A stretch of DNA of 42,154 nt from a gamma proteobacterium symbiont of Ctena orbiculata (GTDB lineage: Bacteria; Pseudomonadota; Gammaproteobacteria; Chromatiales; Chromatiaceae). Position 1 is the first letter of the stretch, and each line of letters begins with the position of its first letter. Shown here piece by piece: positions 31,316 to 38,040 of the stretch. The notes below the pieces were generated by a model that saw only the letters and a program-made list of their open reading frames with translations, was not told the DNA's origin and made no database searches. Location: positions 1 to 42,154 of the forward strand of contig NATW01000107.1 of assembly GCA_003094555.1 (NCBI GenBank), read 5' to 3'. The position numbers and the translations under genes were made by a program.

Positions 31316-32196
31316 TGCTGGAGTGCCTGTGAGAACTGCTGACCGACCCGACGCAGATTGTCGGCATAGTCGGCAGCCAATGGATCAACAGGCACCACGA
31401 TACCGCCAATGGCTTGCGCCACCTGGCGTGCCTGGCGCTTGTCGAACTGAGGCTGCACGAAGACCACCTTGATTTTCTCCTGCTTCGCCTGCTCTATCAG
31501 GGCGGCCAGGGTGCGCGCCCCGGGGCTCTTGCCCTCGTGCTCAATCGGTACCTGGATGAGTCTGTAGTGGTCGGCAAAATAGCCCCAGGCGGGGTGAAAC
31601 ACCATAAACTTACGGTTCACCAGTGGATCAAGCAGTCTATTCAATTCGGCATCTAGCGCATCCAACTCAGCCAATAGCGCATCATGGTTGCGGGTGAAGT
31701 TCGCCGCATGGTCAGGGGCCAGCTGAATGAGCTTGTGGCGAATCTTGCCGGCCATATGTTTCACCAGTGGTGGGCTGGTCCATACATGAGGATCTTGTTC
31801 ATGATCATCTACACTCTCATGTGAGTCGTGCTCATCGTGTCCATCGTCTTCGTCATGTCCATGCGCCTCTATCTCGCGCAACGAGATCCCTTCGCGGGCA
31901 TCGAGCACCTGCATCTGCGGATTGGCGGACCGGACCCTCTCCATCCAGGCCTTTTCAAAGGGCAGACCGGCGCGCACATACAACGCCGTACCAGCCAGAG
32001 CGCTGATCTGTTGCGGCGTGGGATCATAGGTATGAGGATCGAATCCTGGACGCACCATCGCTCTGGCATCCACATGCTCCCCGCCGATTCTTTGCACGAA
32101 TGTTTGGATCGGTACCACGCTGGCGAATACACGTAGCGGCTCGGCATTGCCTAGGCTCGGTACGAGTAATAACAGCAGCAACAGGGATTTCTGCAT
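31312..32196 (-). CDS. znuA: Zinc ABC transporter periplasmic binding protein ZnuA
   Basis: A cluster A-I periplasmic solute-binding protein for zinc, with a signal peptide of about 18 residues (QKSLLLLLLLVPSLGNA). Typical ligand positions are seen: PHTYDPTP, DPHVW after the loop, and VFHPAWGYFADHY. The His/Asp-rich flexible loop (EAHGHDEDDGHDEHDSHE...) is a zinc-scavenging feature of ZnuA. A TTG at 32199 is also in frame, but ATG at 32196 has the better 8-nt spacing from GAGGAG. First gene of znuA-znuC-znuB-zur, behind a Zur-box-like site. Confidence 0.95.
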   Translation of the reverse strand: MQKSLLLLLLLVPSLGNAEPLRVFASVVPIQTFVQRIGGEHVDARAMVRPGFDPHTYDPTPQQISALAGTALYVRAGLPFEKAWMERVRSANPQMQVLDAREGISLREIEAHGHDEDDGHDEHDSHESVDDHEQDPHVWTSPPLVKHMAGKIRHKLIQLAPDHAANFTRNHDALLAELDALDAELNRLLDPLVNRKFMVFHPAWGYFADHYRLIQVPIEHEGKSPGARTLAALIEQAKQEKIKVVFVQPQFDKRQARQVAQAIGGIVVPVDPLAADYADNLRRVGQQFSQALQH

Positions 32197-32280
32197 CAAC
32201 TTTTCTCCTCATTATCATCACTATTTGCACCGGCTTGCAGGAGTGTTGGCTTGTGCTGCATGAGTAACTTTTTATTATTT

Positions 32281-32300
32281 GTAATAATATAACATAATAG
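32281..32300 (-). promoter_or_regulatory. Zur-box-like operator upstream of znuA
   Basis: The minus strand reads CTATTATGTTATATTATTAC, about 85 bp upstream of znuA. It shares the core ATGTTATATYAT with the site at 34940-34958 and resembles the ATGTTATAxTATAACAT-type Zur operators of gammaproteobacteria. The AT-rich setting fits a Zur-repressed promoter. Confidence 0.65.
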
Positions 32301-32615
32301 TTATTTCGGGCAACATAAGATAACCTGTCTCATTTCGAAAAGCTCAAAGTCGGGTTGAGCCCAGGGCCTGTTGACACTAATCCAATACGCTGCGGAGGAA
32401 GAGCCCTTGGGGAGCGTCTTGATTGGCGCTTTTTCTGACGCAACAGGGCGCATTGAATTAGTCTTGACGGACTCTAAATGAGGCTTTAAGCGGCCAGAGA
32501 GCCATGGGAACACATCGATCCGCCGGTGAGGATGGGCCTGTAGTGAGGAGCTGCCGAGGAACATCACTAGCATTAATCCAGCCATGCCGCATCTGTAGTA
32601 CTGCTTTACACCCAT
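32301..32615 (-). pseudogene. Truncated secreted protein gene interrupted by a repeat element
   Basis: A reading frame begins at ATG 32615, 16 bp after the dksA2 stop. It encodes a clear signal peptide (YYRCGMAGLMLVMFLGSSSLQA) followed by HPHRRIDVFPWLSGRL. From about 32478 onward the frame runs through repeat copies B and C and ends at 32301, so the last ~58 codons are repeat-derived. AHPH...ID right after the signal peptide recalls DUF1007 proteins, which are often encoded with metal-transport genes. That link is tentative. It is probably the stump of a sixth gene of the Zur-controlled operon. Confidence 0.5.
32363..32477. mobile_element. MITE-like element with imperfect terminal inverted repeats (repeat copies B and C)
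   Basis: Copy C at 32363-32390 (AGGGCCTGTTGACACTAATC...) and copy B at 32446-32477 (GGGCGCATTGAATTAG...) face each other as imperfect inverted repeats about 28 bases long. Inside them GCGTC (32414-32418) and GACGC (32437-32441) form a smaller inverted pair. Copy C is nearly identical to the reverse complement of copy A at 14261-14292. There is no transposase. The 32197-32631 stretch otherwise holds only the Zur-box region and the truncated gene. Confidence 0.5.
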
Positions 32616-32631
32616 CGCTTGTAGACCAGGT

Positions 32632-33090
32632 TCAGTTTCTGTCGCGATCCTTGCCCATCTGCCGCTCGCGTAGCTCTCGTCGCTCCTGGGCCTCCACAGA
32701 GAGCGTCGTAACGGGGCGGGCCTCAAGCCGCGCCACGCCAATTGGCTCGCCGGTGTCTTCACACCAACCGTAGGTACCGTCGTCGATGCGATTGAGGGCA
32801 GCGTCGATCTTGCCCAGGAGCTTGCGGTAACGGTCTCGTGTACGCAACTCAAGCGTCTGGGCTGCTTCGCGGGTGGCTCGGTCCGCTTCATCGCCGACCT
32901 CATGGTGGCTGTCGTGACGCAGCTCCGCGAGGGTCGCGTCGACCTCGTCGAGTAACGCTGATCGCCAGTCCAGAAGCTTCTGTTTGAAATAGGCCAACTG
33001 ACGCGGCCCCATGTAGTCGTCGTCGATTGAGGGGTCACTGTCGGAGGACCCAAGGGACTGCGCGTGCACCGCCAATTCGTTGTCTTTCAT
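32632..33090 (-). CDS. dksA2: DksA2-type zinc-independent transcription factor
   Basis: DksA binds the RNA polymerase secondary channel and, with ppGpp, adjusts rRNA and stress promoters. This 152-residue paralogue keeps the coiled-coil tip DEADRATRE and the segment EPIGVARLEARP. Its zinc finger is dismantled: only one of four cysteines survives (YGWCEDTG, then LSVEAQ where CIDC is expected). DksA2 of Pseudomonas aeruginosa is likewise zinc-free, Zur-controlled, and replaces DksA in zinc starvation. The ATG at 33090 is chosen over 33150 because conserved-looking sequence starts there. Confidence 0.88.
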   Translation of the reverse strand: MKDNELAVHAQSLGSSDSDPSIDDDYMGPRQLAYFKQKLLDWRSALLDEVDATLAELRHDSHHEVGDEADRATREAAQTLELRTRDRYRKLLGKIDAALNRIDDGTYGWCEDTGEPIGVARLEARPVTTLSVEAQERRELRERQMGKDRDRN

Positions 33091-33180
33091 GGCCACATCA
33101 TCCTGTCGTTGTGTTGGATACTGAGGACACAGCGGCCGGGACCGCTGCATCCGGATCGTGACGACTCAAGGCAAAGCCTG

Positions 33181-33420
33181 TCATCGTGCCTCGTCGGCGG
33201 CGCGCTGAAACCACGCCAACACCTGCTCACGCCAGGGCTCGCCATACAAACTCGCGAAACGTCTTGATTCCTCATGGTGGGGATCACCGAGAATGGCAAT
33301 TCGCGCTTGTAAAAACTCGGGCGTCAAGGACTGACCGCATTTGCCCTCAATGCAATAGCGCCAGCTCTCGTAGTCGCTCGGGAACATTTCGTCGGCGTAT
33401 CGTTCGGTTTTTTCGTTCAT
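33181..33420 (-). CDS. Small protein of unknown function in the Zur-linked operon (79 aa)
   Basis: A 79-residue soluble protein starting MNEKTERYADEMFPSDYESW, with two cysteines spaced as RYCIEGKCG, then LTPEFLQARIAIL and a helical C-terminus. ATG at 33420 lies 4 nt after the stop of the 44-residue ORF, so translation is probably coupled. An in-frame ATG at 33447 would overlap that ORF and is less likely. I recognise no named family. Its place between two DUF1826 genes and dksA2 suggests a role in the zinc-limitation response, but the sequence shows no catalytic motif. Confidence 0.7.
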   Translation of the reverse strand: MNEKTERYADEMFPSDYESWRYCIEGKCGQSLTPEFLQARIAILGDPHHEESRRFASLYGEPWREQVLAWFQRAADEAR

Positions 33421-33424
33421 AGGA

Positions 33425-33559
33425 TCAGCCCTCGCTCTGCTCGGCAAGCCACTTCAGGAAGGGGTCGTCGAGTCTCTTCCATGCCTCGGGACCGGCATCC
33501 AGGAAGCCTGAAAGTACGCCGCCAGGTAGCTTGCGGTCTGTTTCAGATGTAGTCGTCAT
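33425..33559 (-). CDS. Micro-ORF of unknown function in the Zur-linked operon (44 aa)
   Basis: A 44-residue ORF, MTTTSETDRKLPGGVLSGF..., with near-consensus AAGGAGG 6 nt before the ATG at 33559. It lies 46 bp after the first DUF1826 gene and 4 bp before the 79-residue gene. An overlapping longer frame reaching 34006 exists, but its N-terminal part is a shadow of the DUF1826 gene. The product is short, soluble and Trp/Leu-rich at its C-terminus (EAWKRLDDPFLKWLAEQ), like a small amphipathic binding peptide. The strong ribosome-binding site and tight spacing are the main evidence that it is real. Confidence 0.6.
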   Translation of the reverse strand: MTTTSETDRKLPGGVLSGFLDAGPEAWKRLDDPFLKWLAEQSEG

Positions 33560-33605
33560 ACCAACCCTCCTTATCGAAATCGATGTTCGCCTCGATAAGA
33601 CGGAG

Positions 33606-34241
33606 TCAATCCCGCCATAGTGGATCCAGGGTAACCACTGTACGCAGTGGAGCGCCGGGGGCGAGCTCTGGTGAACGATGCACCGCACCGAATGGGTCGT
33701 TGCCCTGCCAGAGGGCACCCTTGAGCAGCACGATCTCTCCCGGGACGGCCTGAATAACGGCGCCCTTTGCCATTCGGTCTGCGTGAAGGTCGTGACGCTT
33801 GACGTTCTGGTTATCCAGCCATTCTGTTCCAGGTCCCTGGTAGGTGCAGACGAGGCGGATACCGACCCGGTCGAGGTGCCAGCCAGGGCACATGGCCTGT
33901 CCAACGCGAGCGAGACGCAGACCGACTTCAGAACAGCCCAGAAGTTCGCAGACAATTTCGCCCAACAACGCCAAATCGTCCATAAATAAAGCCCGCCCTG
34001 ATCCAATAGGCAGTGACTCGAGCTTCGGCTTGGCGGCTGGTGACAGGGCTTTGATTACCTGCTTTTCCCCTGCTTGATGCAGTGCGGACAAGTAGGTTCC
34101 GATAGCAGGATCGATCTCCCGTTGCCAACTGCAGACCTGCACACCGGGATCGAAGATCTCGGCCAGATCGGCGAGCTCGGTCACACGCCGCCAAGTAGGC
34201 AGGGCAGGGGGAGTGATGTATGCGAGCTTGGCTTTAGTCAT
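33606..34241 (-). CDS. DUF1826 protein, paralogue 1
   Basis: A 211-residue cytoplasmic protein of the DUF1826 type. The best-conserved block shared with its neighbour is H122-x-D124, then RLVCTYQGPGTEWL, a G-E-I-V-L-L-K-G strand, VHRSP (H188, R189) and R200 before a final strand. HxD...H...R on successive strands is the layout of Fe(II)/2-oxoglutarate-type double-stranded beta-helix enzymes, so a metal-dependent oxygenase-like fold is proposed here as inference. It starts 3 bp after paralogue 2 and shares the Zur-box-like site upstream. Confidence 0.8.
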   Translation of the reverse strand: MTKAKLAYITPPALPTWRRVTELADLAEIFDPGVQVCSWQREIDPAIGTYLSALHQAGEKQVIKALSPAAKPKLESLPIGSGRALFMDDLALLGEIVCELLGCSEVGLRLARVGQAMCPGWHLDRVGIRLVCTYQGPGTEWLDNQNVKRHDLHADRMAKGAVIQAVPGEIVLLKGALWQGNDPFGAVHRSPELAPGAPLRTVVTLDPLWRD

Positions 34242-34244
34242 GGC

Positions 34245-34910
34245 TCAGCAATCCAGACAGAACAACACACGGGTAAGGCCTAAGCACTTGATTGTTGGTG
34301 AACGATGCACCAGGCCAGCCCCGGCGTTGCCGGGATAAGCGTCGCCTTTCAAAATACCCACCCAAAAGGGCTCAAACCGCGAAGGCTCACCGAAGCGTAT
34401 GATCTTCTCGTTGGGTGCCCCCGTACCTTGCGCCAAACGGTCAACTTGTTCATTGGTCAACCACTCGGTGCCAGGGCCGCGATAGGTGCAGAGCAATCGC
34501 AAGTGGGTGCGGTCCACATGGTAGCGACGGCAATCGTCCTCATCGGTCGTTACCAGGCGCAATGTCACCTGGCGATCATTACTCAGCTTGAAATAGAGAT
34601 CTGCCAGCCGGCGCAAGTCGTTACGCCAATGACTGAAGGCCAATGGATCGAGTCCCTGCTGCTCCAGCGTCCTGGCGACGTCGTCGTCGAAAGCGTCCAG
34701 CGAGGATATACAACGTACGTCCGGTAGGTCAGATGCTTGGAGGGAAGAGAGCTCTCGTGTTACCGCCTCTTGGGCGGGACGTTGCCACAGGCAGAGGTTC
34801 ACACCCGGGTAGAGAATCTGGTGCAGCACGTCGGGCTGATTCCCGGTTTTGTCATGTGATCTAGGTGGCGTTGAAATCACTATTTCATGGTTTGTCGCAG
34901 ACTGATTCAT
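34245..34910 (-). CDS. DUF1826 protein, paralogue 2
   Basis: A 221-residue homologue of the gene immediately downstream, with identity concentrated in the C-terminal half: H131-x-D133, RLLCTYRGPGTEWLTN, a glycine-rich strand VGILKGD, VHRSP (H202, R203) and R214. It is first in a leftward operon whose start is about 30 bp from the Zur-box-like site at 34940-34958. The N-terminal halves of the two paralogues differ strongly, though both contain a GV..C.WQR segment. Function is undescribed to my knowledge. Tandem retention suggests two substrates or a heteromer. Confidence 0.8.
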   Translation of the reverse strand: MNQSATNHEIVISTPPRSHDKTGNQPDVLHQILYPGVNLCLWQRPAQEAVTRELSSLQASDLPDVRCISSLDAFDDDVARTLEQQGLDPLAFSHWRNDLRRLADLYFKLSNDRQVTLRLVTTDEDDCRRYHVDRTHLRLLCTYRGPGTEWLTNEQVDRLAQGTGAPNEKIIRFGEPSRFEPFWVGILKGDAYPGNAGAGLVHRSPTIKCLGLTRVLFCLDC

Positions 34911-34939
34911 AGCGAGCCGGTACTCTAGAATTGGGGATT

Positions 34940-34958
34940 GAATGTTATATCATAACGC
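34940..34958. promoter_or_regulatory. Zur-box-like operator between divergent zinc operons
   Basis: GAATGTTATATCATAACGC contains the palindrome GTTAT-ATC-ATAAC (34944-34956). It lies 30 bp from the start of the leftward DUF1826 operon and 93 bp from the rightward outer-membrane protein gene. It shares the core ATGTTATATYAT with the site upstream of znuA. One site could repress both promoters. Confidence 0.7.
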
Positions 34959-35050
34959 AATAGTATAACGTTAAAATACATGCGCAAAGCCTCGTTGTAT
35001 TCAACACCACGCATTTCGGGGCTGATTTCAACACCAAGTGCCGGAGACTG

Positions 35051-36556
35051 ATGATGAAAAGATCGTTACTGGGTGCCGCGGTTGCGGCGATGACTGTTGT
35101 ACCTACGGCGGCCATCGCTGCCGACAGTGCGGAGATGACCGAAGTCAGACGCCTGATCGAGCAGATGAAAAACGAGTATGAACAGAAGATCGATGCACTC
35201 GAGCAACGCCTTGAAGCTGCGGAGCAGAAAGCCGAGACAACGGCCGACAAGGCGAAGCAGCCCAGCACAGCATCTCAAGCGGCGCTGAGTCGAAGCGGTC
35301 AGGGTGCGGTCACTTCTGCCTCAGCCTTCAATCCGCAGATCTCGGTGATCCTCGACGGCAATTACTACCACGATGATGTGGATGGCGAAGGAACCGAATT
35401 GCTTGGCGAGGCCGATGGCATCAGCCACGCACATGGTGCTGAGCACGACCACGAAGAACATGGTCACTCCCACGGTGGTGCCGAACAGGGATTCAACTTT
35501 CGCAGCGCCGAGCTTGCCTTCTCGGCGAGCGTCGATAGCTATTTTGATGCGACTGCCCTGCTGGCGATCGAATCGGGTGGCGATGTGGAACTCGAAGAGG
35601 CCTGGTTGCAGACCCGTTCGCTGCCGAACGGGTTTAAGGTCAAGGTGGGTAAATTTCTCTCCGATATCGGCTATATGAACAATCAGCATCCCCACTACTG
35701 GGATTTCACCGATCAAAACCTCGCCTATCTCAACCTGCTCGGCGACCACGGCTTGGGTGATACCGGCGTACAGGTGACCTGGCTGCCGGATTGGGATCAC
35801 TACACGCTGTTCGGTGTTGAAGTCTTCCAGGGAGAGCAGGAAAAACTCGGGGCATTGGCCGAGATCGATGAGCACCTGGAAGAAGAACTCGATGAAGCCG
35901 GGTTTAGTGTTGATGATCTGGCGCTGGACGATGAGGAGGATGGTCCAAGGCTCTACACTGCCTTCCTCAAGTATGCGCCGGACCTGGGCTATGATCACGC
36001 ACTGCAGCTGGGGGTCTGGGGTGGCTGGGCCGATCAGCACCAGGAGATCCACGGTGATGCGGAAGATGGCGATGTGCACAGCCTTCAGGGTGATGCCATG
36101 ATGTGGGGCATTGACGCGGTCTACAAGTACAGCGCCGGGGGTGCGTACGGTCATGGCGACATTAAGCTGCAGGGCGAGTACCTCTCGTCACGCAAGGACC
36201 TCAACGTAGAGTTTCATCAGGCCAATCCGGCAGCCATCGGTGCTGAACGCAAATTCACCGAGGACGGTCTCTACATCCAGGGACTCTATGGCTTCGCGCC
36301 GCGCTGGCAGGTGGGGCTTCGCTACGATGTGGTGGGTCTGACCAACAAGCTGGAGAGTAGTGGCAGCGAACTGCGTGATTGGGACGACTCCAACCGTTGG
36401 ACGGCTGCGCTGACCTGGACCCCAACCGAGTTTTCGCAGATGCGTCTACAATACGCCAAGGCGGATATCACCATTGACGACGAATCCGAAGATTTCGGCT
36501 ACATCTACCTGCAGTACCTGGTGAGCATGGGGTCACACGGGGCGCACAAGTTCTGA
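35051..36556 (+). CDS. Outer-membrane beta-barrel protein with coiled coil and His-rich loop, probable zinc-linked porin
   Basis: A 501-residue exported protein. A signal peptide (about 1-24, ...TAAIAADS) is followed by a coiled coil (RLIEQMKNEYEQKIDALEQRLEAAEQKAE) of the kind that precedes porin barrels. A His-rich segment (SHAHGAEHDHEEHGHSHGG, about 125-143) follows. The rest alternates amphipathic strands and acidic loops and ends in an aromatic residue (HGAHKF), as outer-membrane proteins do. A second ATG at 35054 has better Shine-Dalgarno spacing. It lies beside a Zur-box-like site and ahead of a metal ABC transporter, so it likely admits or captures zinc at the cell surface. It is not a TonB receptor by length or motifs. 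Confidence 0.8.
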   Translation: MMKRSLLGAAVAAMTVVPTAAIAADSAEMTEVRRLIEQMKNEYEQKIDALEQRLEAAEQKAETTADKAKQPSTASQAALSRSGQGAVTSASAFNPQISVILDGNYYHDDVDGEGTELLGEADGISHAHGAEHDHEEHGHSHGGAEQGFNFRSAELAFSASVDSYFDATALLAIESGGDVELEEAWLQTRSLPNGFKVKVGKFLSDIGYMNNQHPHYWDFTDQNLAYLNLLGDHGLGDTGVQVTWLPDWDHYTLFGVEVFQGEQEKLGALAEIDEHLEEELDEAGFSVDDLALDDEEDGPRLYTAFLKYAPDLGYDHALQLGVWGGWADQHQEIHGDAEDGDVHSLQGDAMMWGIDAVYKYSAGGAYGHGDIKLQGEYLSSRKDLNVEFHQANPAAIGAERKFTEDGLYIQGLYGFAPRWQVGLRYDVVGLTNKLESSGSELRDWDDSNRWTAALTWTPTEFSQMRLQYAKADITIDDESEDFGYIYLQYLVSMGSHGAHKF

Positions 36557-36565
36557 CGGGGTGAA

Positions 36566-37462
36566 ATGATGAAGAGGATCGGACTACTTTTTACACTAGC
36601 ACTCATCTGCTGGCTCCCCGCCTCGGTTTTGGCGGCATTGGATGTGGTGGCAAGCAGTAGCAGCATGGGAGCCCTGGTGAGGGAGATCGCGGGGGAAGAG
36701 GTGAAGCTGAGGATTCTTGCGCCGCCCGACCGGGATCTGCACCATCTGCAGGCCCGCCCCAGCATGATACGTGCGCTCCGGGGTGCCGATCTTGTGGTTG
36801 CAATCGGTGCCGAAATCGAGGTCGGCTGGCTGCCGTTGGCGATCAACCAGTCCACCAACCCCGGGATACAGCCCGGGAAAGCGGGATACTTCGAAGCCGC
36901 CGCCCAGGTGAGCCTTCTCGATGCGGGTGGTACGGCTGATCGCGCCCTGGGGGATGTCCATCCCACGGGAAACCCGCACGTCAACATGGATCCCGTGCGC
37001 ATGGCCCAGGTGGCAACGGTCCTGGCGGAGCGTCTGGCCAGCCTCGACAGTGAGCATGCCGAGGTCTATCGTGAGCGTGCCCTAGCCTTTGCGCGGAAGG
37101 TCGACGAACGGGTGGGGATCTGGCAGCAACAACTCAACAATCCACCCGGCGCTGTCTCTTTCCACAAGGACGTCATCTATCTGCTTGACCGATTCAATGT
37201 GCCTTTCTGGGGGACGCTCGAGCCGGTGCCCGGGATCCCGCCCACCGCATCGCATATTCGCACCTTGATCAACGAGCTGAATGGCAAGAGGGGCATGGTG
37301 TTGACGACCACCTACCAGCCCGATCAGGCAGCCGTATCGTTGGCCAAAGCCTTGAGTTGGAGACAGGTCCGGCTACCCCTCGAACCGCCCCTCGATGCCG
37401 ATGGCAATGGCTACCTGGAGCACTTGCAGCGCTGGGTCGACGCTATAGCGGCCGGCGGTTGA
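36566..37462 (+). CDS. Metal (zinc) ABC transporter periplasmic binding protein, second system
   Basis: A 298-residue cluster A-I binding protein, distinct from ZnuA, with signal peptide MKRIGLLFTLALICWLPASVLA. Candidate ligands sit in the usual places: RDLHHLQARPSM (H59/H60), GNPHVNMDP (H138) and SFHKD (H200). It has no His-rich loop. That may be compensated by the His-rich outer-membrane protein encoded 9 bp upstream. The gene overlaps the ATPase gene by 4 bp (TTGA). Zinc is favoured over manganese from the context and His ligands. Confidence 0.87.
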   Translation: MMKRIGLLFTLALICWLPASVLAALDVVASSSSMGALVREIAGEEVKLRILAPPDRDLHHLQARPSMIRALRGADLVVAIGAEIEVGWLPLAINQSTNPGIQPGKAGYFEAAAQVSLLDAGGTADRALGDVHPTGNPHVNMDPVRMAQVATVLAERLASLDSEHAEVYRERALAFARKVDERVGIWQQQLNNPPGAVSFHKDVIYLLDRFNVPFWGTLEPVPGIPPTASHIRTLINELNGKRGMVLTTTYQPDQAAVSLAKALSWRQVRLPLEPPLDADGNGYLEHLQRWVDAIAAGG

Positions 37463-38040
37463 CGTCGCAACCCCTGCTTGTTGCCAATGGGCTGGTGGCC
37501 GGCTATACAGAGCCGGTTATCGGCCCTTTGTCTTTTTCCGTTGGGCCCGGCGAGGTGGTAGGCCTGTGGGGGGCCAACGGCAGTGGCAAGTCGACCTTGT
37601 TGCGCGCCATGGCAAACAGGGCGCGGATTTTCGAAGGGAAGCTCGAGCAGAGACCGGAACTGACCCTGGCGTGGCAAATGCAACAGCCGGTCCGGCTCGA
37701 CGAAATGCCCCTCAATGGTCACGATTATCTACGCTTCGCCCTGGCCGATCGGGAGGCGCCATCGCCTCGCATGGTTCCCTGGTTGGATCAGCGGATAGAT
37801 ACCTTGAGTGGCGGTCAATTCCAGTTGCTGGCAGTCTGGGCGATTCTCGGAGGCTGGGCTGATCTGGTACTGCTGGACGAACCCACCAATAATCTCGACC
37901 CGGAAGGCCAGACAATCCTCGCGGAGATCCTGAAATCCGAGCAGGGTACACGGGCCGTACTGTTGGTGAGTCATGAACAGACTTTTCTTGGGCAAGCCTG
38001 CGACCGGGTGATCAACATAGATGGTAGTGTGATCCGATAA
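37459..38040 (+). CDS. Metal (zinc) ABC transporter ATP-binding protein, second system
   Basis: A 193-residue compact ABC ATPase: Walker A GANGSGKST, signature LSGGQFQ, Walker B LVLLDEPTNNLD and H-loop LLVSHE. An ATG 34 codons upstream would sit deep inside the binding-protein gene. TTG at 37459, overlapping that gene's stop, starts the conserved region and is preferred. The protein is shorter than ZnuC (243 aa) because the C-terminal extension is absent. It overlaps the permease gene by 1 bp. Confidence 0.87.
   Translation: MTSQPLLVANGLVAGYTEPVIGPLSFSVGPGEVVGLWGANGSGKSTLLRAMANRARIFEGKLEQRPELTLAWQMQQPVRLDEMPLNGHDYLRFALADREAPSPRMVPWLDQRIDTLSGGQFQLLAVWAILGGWADLVLLDEPTNNLDPEGQTILAEILKSEQGTRAVLLVSHEQTFLGQACDRVINIDGSVIR

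Noticed and set aside
32616-33053. Minus-strand ORF upstream part overlapping dksA2 (frame that continues to 32301)
   Set aside because: It is an out-of-frame shadow of dksA2 with Ser/Thr/Arg-rich noise. Only the part from the ATG at 32615 looks like protein.
33560-34006. N-terminal extension of the 44-residue micro-ORF
   Set aside because: It overlaps the DUF1826 gene in another frame. The strong Shine-Dalgarno marks the start at 33559.
35321-36154. 277-codon ORF antisense to the outer-membrane protein gene
   Set aside because: Shadow frame with no recognisable domain. The sense frame has a signal peptide and operon context.
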